A stretch of 45,848 nucleotides of DNA from positions 1 to 45,848 of the forward strand of contig CANQQL010000005.1 in NCBI GenBank assembly GCA_947625975.1, in the 5' to 3' direction. Within the stretch, counting starts at the first letter, position 1, and each line of letters opens with the position of its first letter. Positions 1 to 8,334 of this stretch are shown here, piece after piece. Position numbers and translations under genes: made by a program. Under the pieces are notes generated by a model, which worked only from the letters and a program-made list of their open reading frames with translations, searched no databases and had not been told where the DNA came from. Source of the DNA: an uncultured Bacilli bacterium. GTDB taxonomy: Bacteria > Bacillota_I > Bacilli_A > RFN20 > CAG-826.

Positions 1-1
1 G

Positions 2-29
2 GAGCATTCAATAGAGTGCTCTTTTTTTT
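2..29 (+). terminator. Rho-independent terminator of the gene upstream of the window
   Basis: GAGCATTC (2-9) pairs with GAGTGCTC (14-21) through eight base pairs including one G-U, closing an AATA tetraloop, and is followed directly by eight T. It separates the preceding transcription unit, outside the window, from the dcw operon. Confidence 0.85.
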
Positions 30-49
30 ATTATTTCCTAAAAATTAAC

Positions 50-78
50 TTTACACTTTTATAATTATTATATATAAT
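50..78 (+). promoter_or_regulatory. Sigma-A promoter of the dcw operon
   Basis: The -35 hexamer TTTACA (50-55) and the perfect -10 TATAAT (73-78) are separated by exactly 17 bp. The predicted start near 84-86 leaves a leader of only about 20 nt before the mraZ ATG at 104. Confidence 0.8.
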
Positions 79-79
79 T

Positions 80-103
80 GTGGTAGAAAGTGGGAGAAAG
101 TGT
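80..103 (+). promoter_or_regulatory. MraZ-box direct repeats overlapping the start site and RBS
   Basis: Three in-phase copies with a 10-bp period are visible: GTGGTAGAAA (80-89), GTGGGAGAAA (90-99) and a partial GTG (100-102). MraZ proteins bind short G-rich direct repeats with this kind of spacing upstream of their own operon. The array covers the predicted transcription start, and its second copy also supplies the GGGAG Shine-Dalgarno of mraZ. Occupancy would therefore be expected to block initiation, which is an inference. Confidence 0.6.
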
Positions 104-532
104 ATGTTTTTTGGTAGTTATCAACACACTTTAGATGCAAAAGGTCGGCTAACTATTCCTTCGAAAATGAAAGATGAAGTTGGGACAGTGCTTTTCATTA
201 TGAAAGGCTATGACGGATGTATAAGTGTGTTTAAACAACAAGACTTTCAAAATAAGATGAATGAACTAGAAAAACTCCCATTTAATCAAATGGATTCTCG
301 TGATTGTATGAGAATCGAAGTAAGTAGTGTTGTAGATTTGGAAGTTGACGAGGCATTTAGAATCTTACTTCCGAAAAAGGTTTTAAGGGATTATAAAATT
401 GGTAAGAAGGTTATGATTGTCGGAATGCTTGATCACTTTGAAATATGGGATTTGGAATCTTGGAAGAGTTATCTCAGTGAAAAAGAGAAACTTTATGAAG
501 AAAAGGCCAATTCTTTACCAAAGGTAGAATAA
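104..532 (+). CDS. mraZ: MraZ, DNA-binding regulator of the dcw operon
   Basis: A 142-residue protein of the MraZ/AbrB-like fold, first gene of the division and wall cluster. The N-terminus MFFGSYQHTLDAKGR is the family signature, and the second repeat follows around residues 75-120 (VDEAFRILLPKKVLRDY). A GTG at 80 is in frame upstream, but the ATG at 104 is preferred: it restores the conserved N-terminus, has GGGAG seven bases upstream, and the region before it is the repeat array rather than protein. MraZ normally binds DNA as a ring and regulates its own promoter, and the boxes directly upstream fit autoregulation. rsmH follows after 3 bp. Confidence 0.95.
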   Translation: MFFGSYQHTLDAKGRLTIPSKMKDEVGTVLFIMKGYDGCISVFKQQDFQNKMNELEKLPFNQMDSRDCMRIEVSSVVDLEVDEAFRILLPKKVLRDYKIGKKVMIVGMLDHFEIWDLESWKSYLSEKEKLYEEKANSLPKVE

Positions 533-535
533 TTT

Positions 536-1483
536 ATGGAAAAGCATATTCCTGTAATGTTGAATGAAGTAATTGAAAATCTCAACATTAAAGAAAATGG
601 ATTATATGTCGATTGCACTTTAGGAAGAGGTGGTCATGCCAGCGAAATTTTAAAAAGAATCCCACTTGGTCATTTATATGCCTTTGATCAAGATATCAAG
701 GCTATCCAAGAATCTAGGCCATTATTGAAATCTATTGCTGATAATTTTACTTTAATTCATGCAAATTTTGTTAATGTTAAAGAAAAATTAAATGAATTTG
801 GTGTAAAAAAAGTCGCAGGTATTCTAATGGATTTGGGTGTATCTTCGCCCCAATTCGATGATGGTGAACGAGGCTTTTCTTATCGCTATGACGCAAGATT
901 AGATATGCGTATGGATCAAAATAACAATCTTGATGCCCATTATATTGTTAACAATTATTCTTTAGAAAAATTAGTAAGAATATTTAGAGATTATGGCGAA
1001 GAAAAATATGCCTACAATATTGCTAAAAGCATCATAAAAGAGAGGGAAACAAAAACAATAAATACAACTTTCGAACTCGTTGATATTATTAAAAAAAGTT
1101 TACCCTATAAAGAATTAGCCAAAAAAGGGCATCCGGCCAAACAAGCATTTCAAGCCTTGCGTATCGAGACAAATCATGAATTGGATTATTTAAATAATAC
1201 TCTTAAAGATGCGCTGGAATTATTAGCAATAAACGGACGGTTAGCCATAATTACATTTCATTCTTTGGAAGATCGAATGGTAAAAAAAGCTTTTAAAAGC
1301 GTCAGTGAGATAGAGGGAACAAGACATGGCCCAATCTTACTACCAAGTGAAGTTCGAAAGCCAAAATATCGCTTAGTAAACCATCAGGTGATTATCCCTA
1401 GTGCGGAAGAAGTACAAAATAATCCCCGTGCGCAAAGTGCAAAATTAAGAGTAATTGAAAGGACTGAAAACGATGAAAGATAA
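536..1483 (+). CDS. rsmH: 16S rRNA (cytosine-1402-N4)-methyltransferase
   Basis: RsmH (MraW) of 315 residues, the usual length, transfers a methyl group from S-adenosylmethionine to C1402 of 16S rRNA. The SAM-binding loop VDCTLGRGGHA is near residues 25-35. Other family signatures are MDLGVSSPQFDDGERGFSYR near residue 100, the KQAFQALRIETN stretch, and ITFHSLEDRMVKKAF in the last third. It lies 3 bp after mraZ with AAGG about twelve bases before the ATG, and its last 11 bp overlap ftsL. The mraZ-rsmH-ftsL order is the standard dcw start. Confidence 0.97.
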   Translation: MEKHIPVMLNEVIENLNIKENGLYVDCTLGRGGHASEILKRIPLGHLYAFDQDIKAIQESRPLLKSIADNFTLIHANFVNVKEKLNEFGVKKVAGILMDLGVSSPQFDDGERGFSYRYDARLDMRMDQNNNLDAHYIVNNYSLEKLVRIFRDYGEEKYAYNIAKSIIKERETKTINTTFELVDIIKKSLPYKELAKKGHPAKQAFQALRIETNHELDYLNNTLKDALELLAINGRLAIITFHSLEDRMVKKAFKSVSEIEGTRHGPILLPSEVRKPKYRLVNHQVIIPSAEEVQNNPRAQSAKLRVIERTENDER

Positions 1484-1730
1484 ATTAACTAAAAAAACAG
1501 ACACAAAATTTGATAGTTTTTGTAATAAGATAAAAAAAGTATCTCTTAGCTTTTTGTGCTTGTCGTTTATATCATTTGTACCGATTAATTTAGTTTTGGA
1601 TTCACGTGAGCAAACTATCGTAACGGAAATTGTGGCTTTGAAAGCTGAACAAGATGAATTGCTCATGGCACATGACACTTCAATTGCGCATAATGCCCGC
1701 TCTCGACATGCCCTTATCTTAAAGAAATAA
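1473..1730 (+). CDS. ftsL: FtsL-type division protein
   Basis: An 85-residue bitopic membrane protein in the ftsL position. It has a short basic cytoplasmic part (1-22), one membrane segment (about 23-42, LSFLCLSFISFVPINLVL) and an extracytoplasmic heptad-like stretch rich in Leu, Glu and Lys. FtsL partners DivIC and DivIB and helps recruit the septal transpeptidase/FtsW pair. The family is poorly conserved in sequence, so the call rests on topology, size and synteny. A TTG at 1455 lies in frame upstream, but the ATG at 1473 has GAAAGGA nine bases before it. It overlaps rsmH by 11 bp, and an intrinsic terminator follows. Confidence 0.85.
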   Translation: MKDKLTKKTDTKFDSFCNKIKKVSLSFLCLSFISFVPINLVLDSREQTIVTEIVALKAEQDELLMAHDTSIAHNARSRHALILKK

Positions 1731-1731
1731 T

Positions 1732-1755
1732 AACCATCGTCAAGATGGTTTTTTT
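1732..1755 (+). terminator. Intrinsic terminator inside the dcw operon
   Basis: AACCATC (1732-1738) and GATGGTT (1744-1750) form a perfect 7-bp stem with a GTCAA loop, followed by seven T (1749-1755). It sits two bases after the ftsL stop, inside an otherwise tightly packed operon. It could partly end a short mraZ-rsmH-ftsL transcript. Confidence 0.75.
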
Positions 1756-1797
1756 AATATTTATGCATTCATCATCATAGGTTTTATTGGTGATTAT

Positions 1798-3702
1798 ATG
1801 ATTGAGGCTATCTCTTTTAAAAAAATAAAAATTATCGAAGTATTAAGTATTGTCGCCCTAGTACTTGTAGGAACAAAGTTGAGTTATGAAACAATTATCA
1901 GAAATGAAATTTTAGAAGCTAAAGCCAATGATTTGTGGGAACGCTCATTCCCACTTGTGGCTCCGCGCGGTTTGATTTTAGATCGCAACAATAATGCTTT
2001 AGCCATTAATAACCCCACTTATTCGGTTGCGGTTATCCCATTTCAAGTGGTGGATAAAGAAAATGCCGCTCGGTTAATCGCCCCCATTTTAGATACAAAA
2101 GAAGAAGTAATTTATGAAAAAATTTCTAAGAAAGCTTCTATTATTCGTCTACATCCTGAGGGGAGAAGAATTTCATTAGCCGAGGCCAGTAAAATAAATG
2201 ATTTGCATCTAGAAGGTGTTTATTTAATAAATGACAATGAAAGATTTTATCCCTATGGTGAATCTATGGCATCCCTACTTGGCTTTGTTGGCATTGATAA
2301 TCAAGGCTTGGCCGGTATTGAAAGTTATTATGATAAATATTTAACTGGCGTGGATGGAACACTAAATTACTTAACTGATGCTAAGGGTGGCCTTTTTGAA
2401 AATAAATCTTCCCGCATTGTTGCACCACTAGATGGCTTAAATTTAAATTTAACCTTGGACATCGAGATACAGAATGTCTTAGAGCGTGAGATGAGTAACG
2501 CATGGATTAAATATAATCCTAAAGAAATTATTGCTCTGGCAATTGATCCAAATAATGGGGAAATTTTGGGTATTGGCAACCGACCGACTTACAATAATAA
2601 TAATTATCAAGATTATGACCAAGAGGTGTATAATCGCACTTTAGCGGTCTTTTCATCCTTTGAGCCCGGATCGACTTTTAAGGCCATAACTTTTGCCTCA
2701 GCTCTAGATGCCGGAGTTATCGATATGGATAATGACTATTACTATGACAAAGGTTATGAAATAGTTGCCGGAGTTCGCATTAAATCCTGGAAAAAAGGCG
2801 GACATGGACTTCAAACCTTTTTAGAAGTTTTGCAAAATTCTTCCAATCCGGGATTTGTTGAAATTTCTCGACGTTTGGGTAAAGATCGCCTATATGCTTA
2901 TTACAAAAAATTTGGAGTTGGAGAGAAAACCGGTGTAGATATAAGCGGTGAAAATAAGGGCATAATGTTTAGCTACGATAAGTATGGTCCACTGGAACAA
3001 GCGACGAGCAGTTTTGGTCAGGGCGTATCCTTAACGGCCATCCAACTTGCCACCATGTTTTCTGCGACAATAAATGGCGGTTATTTATATACACCACATA
3101 TTGCCAAATCAATTTATACAAGTCAAACTAACGAGATTGTTTATACTTTTCCTAGTACTCCTAAACGTCAAGTTATCAGTAAAGAAGCCAGCGATAAAAT
3201 GCGCCGCGCACTTGAATGTGTAGTGGCCCTTGGCTCAGGAAGAAAAGCATATGTAGATGGTTATCGAGTGGGTGGTAAAACAGGTACTGCTCAAATTGCG
3301 GAAAATGGCGTTTATCAAGATGGTCGCTATGTCTTAAGTTTTATTGCCGCAGCACCCATGGATGATCCTAAAGTGGTAATATATTTTGCGATGCGAGAGC
3401 CAAAAAATACTATTCAATATGGAGGTACGACCGTTGGTCCGATTATGGGAAGTATCCTAAGAGAAGTGTTGCCAATTTTAAAAGTAGAAAAAAGGGAATC
3501 ACCGATTAATCGTGAATATAATTGGGATGATGTGAAATCATATGAAGTAGAAAATTATATTGGATTAGAGAAAAATAAAGTAAAATCCAAGTATTTTAAA
3601 TTTGCCTATTTTGGTGAAGGAAATAAAGTCATCGATCAATTACCAAAAGAAGGGGAACTTTTAAAAGAAGGATCGACAATTATGATAATGCTAGGTGAAT
3701 AG
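1798..3702 (+). CDS. pbpB: Division transpeptidase, class B PBP with a PASTA domain (FtsI/PBP2B/SpoVD type)
   Basis: A 634-residue class B penicillin-binding protein. It has a membrane anchor at about 13-28, a dimerisation domain starting at the PRGLILDRNNN motif (56-66), and a transpeptidase domain with the three active-site motifs: STFK (292-295, catalytic Ser292), SSN (348-350) and KTG (494-496). One PASTA repeat lies at about 570-634. It cross-links septal peptidoglycan with FtsW. Bacillus subtilis carries both pbpB (division) and spoVD (spore cortex) here. Only one gene is present, and sequence alone does not tell which role it has. AGGTGA precedes the ATG. murE begins one base after the stop. 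Confidence 0.93.
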   Translation: MIEAISFKKIKIIEVLSIVALVLVGTKLSYETIIRNEILEAKANDLWERSFPLVAPRGLILDRNNNALAINNPTYSVAVIPFQVVDKENAARLIAPILDTKEEVIYEKISKKASIIRLHPEGRRISLAEASKINDLHLEGVYLINDNERFYPYGESMASLLGFVGIDNQGLAGIESYYDKYLTGVDGTLNYLTDAKGGLFENKSSRIVAPLDGLNLNLTLDIEIQNVLEREMSNAWIKYNPKEIIALAIDPNNGEILGIGNRPTYNNNNYQDYDQEVYNRTLAVFSSFEPGSTFKAITFASALDAGVIDMDNDYYYDKGYEIVAGVRIKSWKKGGHGLQTFLEVLQNSSNPGFVEISRRLGKDRLYAYYKKFGVGEKTGVDISGENKGIMFSYDKYGPLEQATSSFGQGVSLTAIQLATMFSATINGGYLYTPHIAKSIYTSQTNEIVYTFPSTPKRQVISKEASDKMRRALECVVALGSGRKAYVDGYRVGGKTGTAQIAENGVYQDGRYVLSFIAAAPMDDPKVVIYFAMREPKNTIQYGGTTVGPIMGSILREVLPILKVEKRESPINREYNWDDVKSYEVENYIGLEKNKVKSKYFKFAYFGEGNKVIDQLPKEGELLKEGSTIMIMLGE

Positions 3703-3703
3703 T

Positions 3704-5035
3704 ATGAAAATATCGAAATGCTTAGAATTTTTTAATATTAAAAACAGTGATCAGAGAGTGGCAAAGTACTTAGTATCCGACTCCAGAAAGATGAAACCCA
3801 AAGCAATCTTTATAGCCATCGATAAAGGAATTGAATACATCAATGATTTGGCAATTGAGCCGTTATTAATAATTTCTAATGTCGAAAGACCAAACGTAGT
3901 TTATATTCCGAATTTAAAAGAAAAAATCGCTGAATTTGCTATATATTTTTACCATTTAAATAAAAATCATCCCCAGTTAATTGGAATTGTCGGTACCAAT
4001 GGCAAAACAAGTACGGCAAACATTTTGCATATGCTTTTAAAGAAATCCTTGCTTATTACGACCATACAAGGCCTTCCTGATTCCGTAATCAGTGAGAATA
4101 CTACGCCAAATGCAATTGAATTAATAAATGATCTTGTTTATGCACGTCGACAAAAATATAACTTTGTCATTCTAGAAGTTTCCTCAATTGGCATAAAAGA
4201 AAAAAGGGTGGAAGGCTTGACATTTAGTTATTTGATATTTTTGAATTTAACCAAAGATCACCTTGATTATCATAAAACGTTAGAAGATTATCAGAATACA
4301 AAGATTAATTTTGTCTTAAACAGTGAAGCGCCAGCTATCGTAAACGCTAACGATAAATTCGGAATCAAAATTTTGAAATGCAAAAGCAATAGTGTCCCTT
4401 TTAAATTTGCTAAAGAGATTATCATAAAGCACACATTGCAAGGAACCGTTTTTAAATATGATAATCGTTATGTTAAAACCAATTTAATTGGGGAATTTAA
4501 CATGGAAAATTTACTTAGTGTTTTAACCCTTTTGAAAGTAATGAAAAAAAGAATTGACTATGCTTTGATATCCGAAATTAAACCAATAAAAGGCCGAATG
4601 GATATTATCAATTTTGCACCCAATATCGTCGTGGATTATGCGCATACAAGCAAAGCATTTGAATTGGCATTAAAAGAACTAAAAAGTCTAATTACCGGAC
4701 GGTTAATTATAATATTTGGGGCCGGAGGAGATCGCGATAAATCAAAGCGAAAAATTTATGGCCAGTTAGCGTTAAAATATGGGGATGAAATAATACTTAC
4801 GAATGATAACCCACGTAAAGAAAATGAAGTAGATATTATAAATGATATCCATCTTGTTAATGAAAAAAAAGTGACTGTAATTTTAGATCGGCACTTAGCA
4901 ATAAAAGAAGGAATACGAAGGTTAAAAAAAGAAGATACACTGGCAATTATCGGTAAAGGTCATGAAAACTATCAAATTATCGGAGACAAAAAGTATCACT
5001 TTTCCGATTATGAGGAGGTTAAAAAATGGTTATAA
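3704..5035 (+). CDS. murE: UDP-N-acetylmuramoyl-tripeptide synthetase, probably meso-DAP-adding
   Basis: A Mur ligase of 443 residues with the ATP-binding loop GTNGKTST (97-104) in the central domain. It adds the third stem-peptide residue to UDP-MurNAc-L-Ala-D-Glu in the cytoplasm. The C-terminal motif DNPR (368-371) is the known signature of diaminopimelate-adding enzymes, whereas lysine-adding enzymes carry other residues here. This suggests meso-DAP peptidoglycan. An in-frame GTG lies at 3695, but the ATG at 3704 has AGGTG six bases upstream and is preferred. The last 10 bp overlap mraY. Confidence 0.94.
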   Translation: MKISKCLEFFNIKNSDQRVAKYLVSDSRKMKPKAIFIAIDKGIEYINDLAIEPLLIISNVERPNVVYIPNLKEKIAEFAIYFYHLNKNHPQLIGIVGTNGKTSTANILHMLLKKSLLITTIQGLPDSVISENTTPNAIELINDLVYARRQKYNFVILEVSSIGIKEKRVEGLTFSYLIFLNLTKDHLDYHKTLEDYQNTKINFVLNSEAPAIVNANDKFGIKILKCKSNSVPFKFAKEIIIKHTLQGTVFKYDNRYVKTNLIGEFNMENLLSVLTLLKVMKKRIDYALISEIKPIKGRMDIINFAPNIVVDYAHTSKAFELALKELKSLITGRLIIIFGAGGDRDKSKRKIYGQLALKYGDEIILTNDNPRKENEVDIINDIHLVNEKKVTVILDRHLAIKEGIRRLKKEDTLAIIGKGHENYQIIGDKKYHFSDYEEVKKWL

Positions 5036-6003
5036 ATTATGAAGTTTTCCTGCGCATAATTGTGACGTTTTTTTTAAGTATTGCTCTCTCTTTCTTTATT
5101 AATAAGAAAATAATAAAAAAGGAAACCGAGCGACATTTAGGACAAGCAATACGCGATGATATTGTTTCTACACATTTTATAAAAAAAGGTACTCCCACAA
5201 TGGGAGGAGTGGGAATAGTGTTGGCAATTCTTTTTACCACTTTGCTAAATTTTTCTTTTTTAAATGTTAAAATACTTATAATTTTGGCTTTGATGTTTAG
5301 TTTCTTTCTCATTGGCTTCTTTGATGATTATATTAAAATCAGATATAAAAATTCCAAAGGTTTAAGTGCAGGCTTACGCTTCACTTTAGAGATAATGTTT
5401 ACTATGCTTGCACTCGTTTTCTTAAATTTTAATCAGCAAAGTATGTGGCATATTCATTTGCCCAATGACTATGTGTATTTAGGACCATTTTTTATATTTT
5501 TAATTGTTTTTATGATTGTTGGTAGTGCAAATGCTGTAAATATGGCGGATGGTTTAGATGGGTTAGCAGGTGGTTTAATAATTTTAAGTTATTTACCATT
5601 TTTATTAGTTTCTTTAAAAAGTAATAATTATGCCATAAGCATATTAATCACAAGTATTATCGGTGCGAATATCGGCTTCTTAATACATAACGCTCATCCG
5701 GCAAAAATATTTATGGGCGATTCGGGAAGTCTTGCAAATGGAGCCTTATTGGCCTTGCTTGCTTTTTTACTGGAATCTGAATATTTATTGGTCATAAGCG
5801 GAGGCATTTTTATTATCGAGACGATATCCGTAATCCTCCAAGTCGGGTACTTTAAATTAACCCATAAACGTATTTTTCGGATGGCTCCTCTTCACCATCA
5901 TTTCGAGTCACTTGGCATGAAGGAATATCAAGTTGTGAATATGTTTTATCTTTTAGGCTTTATATTTGCATTTCTATCGATGATTGTGGGAGGTATATTA
6001 TGA
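5026..6003 (+). CDS. mraY: Phospho-N-acetylmuramoyl-pentapeptide transferase
   Basis: MraY, 325 residues and about ten membrane helices, transfers phospho-MurNAc-pentapeptide to undecaprenyl phosphate to make lipid I. Visible signatures are the N-terminal KKGTPTMGG, the FFDDYIKI aspartates, NAVNMADGLDGLAGG, the GDSGSLANGA loop and the histidine motif PLHHHFESLG near residue 290. GAGGAGG lies eight bases before the ATG, inside the end of murE. Its stop overlaps the murD start as ATGA, implying translational coupling. Confidence 0.97.
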   Translation: MVINYEVFLRIIVTFFLSIALSFFINKKIIKKETERHLGQAIRDDIVSTHFIKKGTPTMGGVGIVLAILFTTLLNFSFLNVKILIILALMFSFFLIGFFDDYIKIRYKNSKGLSAGLRFTLEIMFTMLALVFLNFNQQSMWHIHLPNDYVYLGPFFIFLIVFMIVGSANAVNMADGLDGLAGGLIILSYLPFLLVSLKSNNYAISILITSIIGANIGFLIHNAHPAKIFMGDSGSLANGALLALLAFLLESEYLLVISGGIFIIETISVILQVGYFKLTHKRIFRMAPLHHHFESLGMKEYQVVNMFYLLGFIFAFLSMIVGGIL

Positions 6004-7259
6004 AGAAGGCATTAATACTGGGCTATGGCATTACAGGGGCGGCTTGTTTGAATTTTTTAAAAGATGAGTATGAGGTCTTTGTATTTGACAAAAAAACATT
6101 AAAGAACGTCAGACAAATAAGTGAAGATGAGCTTTTAAATACATTACCATTATTTGATTTAACCATTCGAAGTCCGGGTTTTAATATTCAAAGTGAAATG
6201 TTTGCCCTTATAAATTTGTTATCGAAAGAAGTAATTTCCGAAATTGAGTTAGGATACCGATATTTAAAAGAAAAAAATGTTGATATTATTGCTGTTACTG
6301 GTAGTAATGGTAAGACCACGGTGGTTACTCTAATAGGGGAACTTTTAAACAGTATTAAGAAAAAATATTATTTATTAGGCAATATCGGGACTCCTTTAAT
6401 CAGTATGGTTAAAAATATTGAAGAAAGAAGTGTGGTCGTTTTAGAACTTTCAAGTTTTCAGTTAGAAAATATTAAAGATTTTAATTTCAATTTAGCAATT
6501 ATTACGAATATAACGCCAAATCATCTTGATCATGTCCCTAATTATAATTACTATTTTGCTTCAAAGAAAAAATTATTGCAAAATATTAAAAATCAGATAT
6601 TGCTCACTAATAGTTATGAGTATTTTAAGGAGTATCGAAATAATGTAATTAATATCCACGATAACAAGATTATCTATGTTAAGCGGAACAAATTGTTTTA
6701 TGTAGGACAAGAAATTTTAAATAAAAAAGATTTAAAAAATAAAAGCAGTTATATCCTCGAGGATATAAATTATGCGCTTTTAGCCGTCACTTTAATGTAT
6801 GGTTTTAATAAAAATTATCTTGCAGCTTTAAAAAACTTTTCGGGTGTTAAATATCGTCAAGAAATAATTAAAATTTCAAACACTATTTTCATTAATGATG
6901 GAAAATCTACCACTGTCGATGCACTAAATAACGCCCTAATATTATTTAAGCGCAAAAAAAGAATTATCATAATAGGCGGAATATATAAAAGCGAAGGTAT
7001 CGAAAATATAAAATTCAAAAAGAACGATATAATTTTACTTTATGGTAGAGATGGCGAGTATCTAAAATCCAAATTGAAGCGTGGTAAAGTATTTATAACC
7101 CTTGGAAATTTATTGGAATTTTTAAAAACCCAAAACTTAGATAATAAAGTAATCTTATTTTCACCAGCCTGTTCTTCTTTAGATCAATATCAAAATTATC
7201 TGGAAAGATCAAAGGAATTTGAGGACTTCACTAAGGAGTATCCATATGTATCAAAATAA
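6000..7259 (+). CDS. murD: UDP-N-acetylmuramoylalanine-D-glutamate ligase
   Basis: MurD, 419 residues, adds D-glutamate to UDP-MurNAc-L-Ala. It has a Rossmann-like N-terminus (ALILGYGITG), the ATP loop GSNGKTT at about 101-107, the central motif ELSSFQLE, and NITPNHLDH. The sequence is somewhat shorter and more diverged than Bacillus MurD, and the linker regions are rich in Lys, Asn and Ile, in keeping with the AT-rich genome. The start overlaps the mraY stop by 4 bp and the end overlaps ftsW by 14 bp. Confidence 0.95.
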   Translation: MKKALILGYGITGAACLNFLKDEYEVFVFDKKTLKNVRQISEDELLNTLPLFDLTIRSPGFNIQSEMFALINLLSKEVISEIELGYRYLKEKNVDIIAVTGSNGKTTVVTLIGELLNSIKKKYYLLGNIGTPLISMVKNIEERSVVVLELSSFQLENIKDFNFNLAIITNITPNHLDHVPNYNYYFASKKKLLQNIKNQILLTNSYEYFKEYRNNVINIHDNKIIYVKRNKLFYVGQEILNKKDLKNKSSYILEDINYALLAVTLMYGFNKNYLAALKNFSGVKYRQEIIKISNTIFINDGKSTTVDALNNALILFKRKKRIIIIGGIYKSEGIENIKFKKNDIILLYGRDGEYLKSKLKRGKVFITLGNLLEFLKTQNLDNKVILFSPACSSLDQYQNYLERSKEFEDFTKEYPYVSK

Positions 7260-8325
7260 ACGATATTCGCTATACATCACTTTTATAACTTTTTTACTTG
7301 TTGTTTTTGGCGTCTTTATGGTATATAGTGCCTCGAGTGTTTGGGCTTTAGCAAAATTTAATGATTCCTTTTACTATTTGAAAAGACAAAGCCTCTTTGC
7401 CCTCTTAGGAGGAATTGGCTTTTTCATTATGACCAAAATATCTAGTGATTTTTTATATAAAAATGCCACGAAAATTATGATTGTTTCACTAGTTTTACTT
7501 GGATTAGTTTTGATACCGGGTCTAGGCATTGAAAGGAATGGTTCAAGATCTTGGTTTGGTATCGGTCCATTTGCAGTGCAACCATCGGAACTTTTTAAAA
7601 TAGCAATTGTTATTTATGCGGCAAAGTATATTTCTACTCATTTTAATGAAACAAAGCGTTTGAAAGGCTTTTTGTCTCTTTTACTCATGATGGTTATTGG
7701 CTTTGTATTAATAATGCTACAACCTGATTTTGGAACTGCAATTGTTATTTTATCATCGCTAGTGTTAATGATGTTTATTACAAAATTGCCGACAAAGTAT
7801 TTTGTGATGATGGGTGGCGTCGGCGTCTTGATGATTGTAGCCTTAATTATTATGGCCCCTTATCGCTTCCAAAGAATTACGGCTTTCATTAATCCCTGGA
7901 GTGATCCACTTGGCAGTGGCTTCCAGATTATTCAAAGTCTTTATGCGATAGGGCCAGGAGCATTGCTGGGTAATGGTCTTTTTGCTTCATACCAAAAACA
8001 TTTTTATTTGCCAGAACCTCAAACAGATTTTATTTTTGCCATCATTGTAGAAGAATTTGGACTCGTCGGAGGAATAATTATTCTCATAGCTTTTGCCTTA
8101 TTGTTTATCTTTGGCTTTAAATTGGCCTTAAATCAAGATCGGGAGTTTGATGCGCTACTTATCACCGGTCTTTTAGGTCTTATTATGGTACAAGTAATCA
8201 TAAATTTGGGTGTTGTGGTGTCCCTGTTACCGGTTACGGGAATTACGCTTCCCTTAATAAGTTATGGTGGCTCTTCTTTGTCAGTTTGTTTGTGTTCATT
8301 AGGTTTAATTGCATCAAGAAAGTAG
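7246..8325 (+). CDS. ftsW: FtsW-type SEDS peptidoglycan polymerase
   Basis: A 359-residue polytopic SEDS-family protein, which polymerises lipid II into glycan strands and pairs with the class B PBP. Signatures in order are VYSASS in the first helix region, NGSRSWFGIGPFAVQPSE near residue 90, LQPDFGTA, PEPQTDFIFAIIVEEFG in the large extracellular loop, and the C-terminal PVTGITLPLISYGGSSL. The ATG at 7246 is chosen because AAGGAG lies seven bases upstream and the protein then starts just before the first helix. In sporulating relatives the copy here may be SpoVE (cortex). The two cannot be separated by sequence alone. Confidence 0.93.
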   Translation: MYQNKRYSLYITFITFLLVVFGVFMVYSASSVWALAKFNDSFYYLKRQSLFALLGGIGFFIMTKISSDFLYKNATKIMIVSLVLLGLVLIPGLGIERNGSRSWFGIGPFAVQPSELFKIAIVIYAAKYISTHFNETKRLKGFLSLLLMMVIGFVLIMLQPDFGTAIVILSSLVLMMFITKLPTKYFVMMGGVGVLMIVALIIMAPYRFQRITAFINPWSDPLGSGFQIIQSLYAIGPGALLGNGLFASYQKHFYLPEPQTDFIFAIIVEEFGLVGGIIILIAFALLFIFGFKLALNQDREFDALLITGLLGLIMVQVIINLGVVVSLLPVTGITLPLISYGGSSLSVCLCSLGLIASRK

Positions 8326-8334
8326 AGGTTATTT

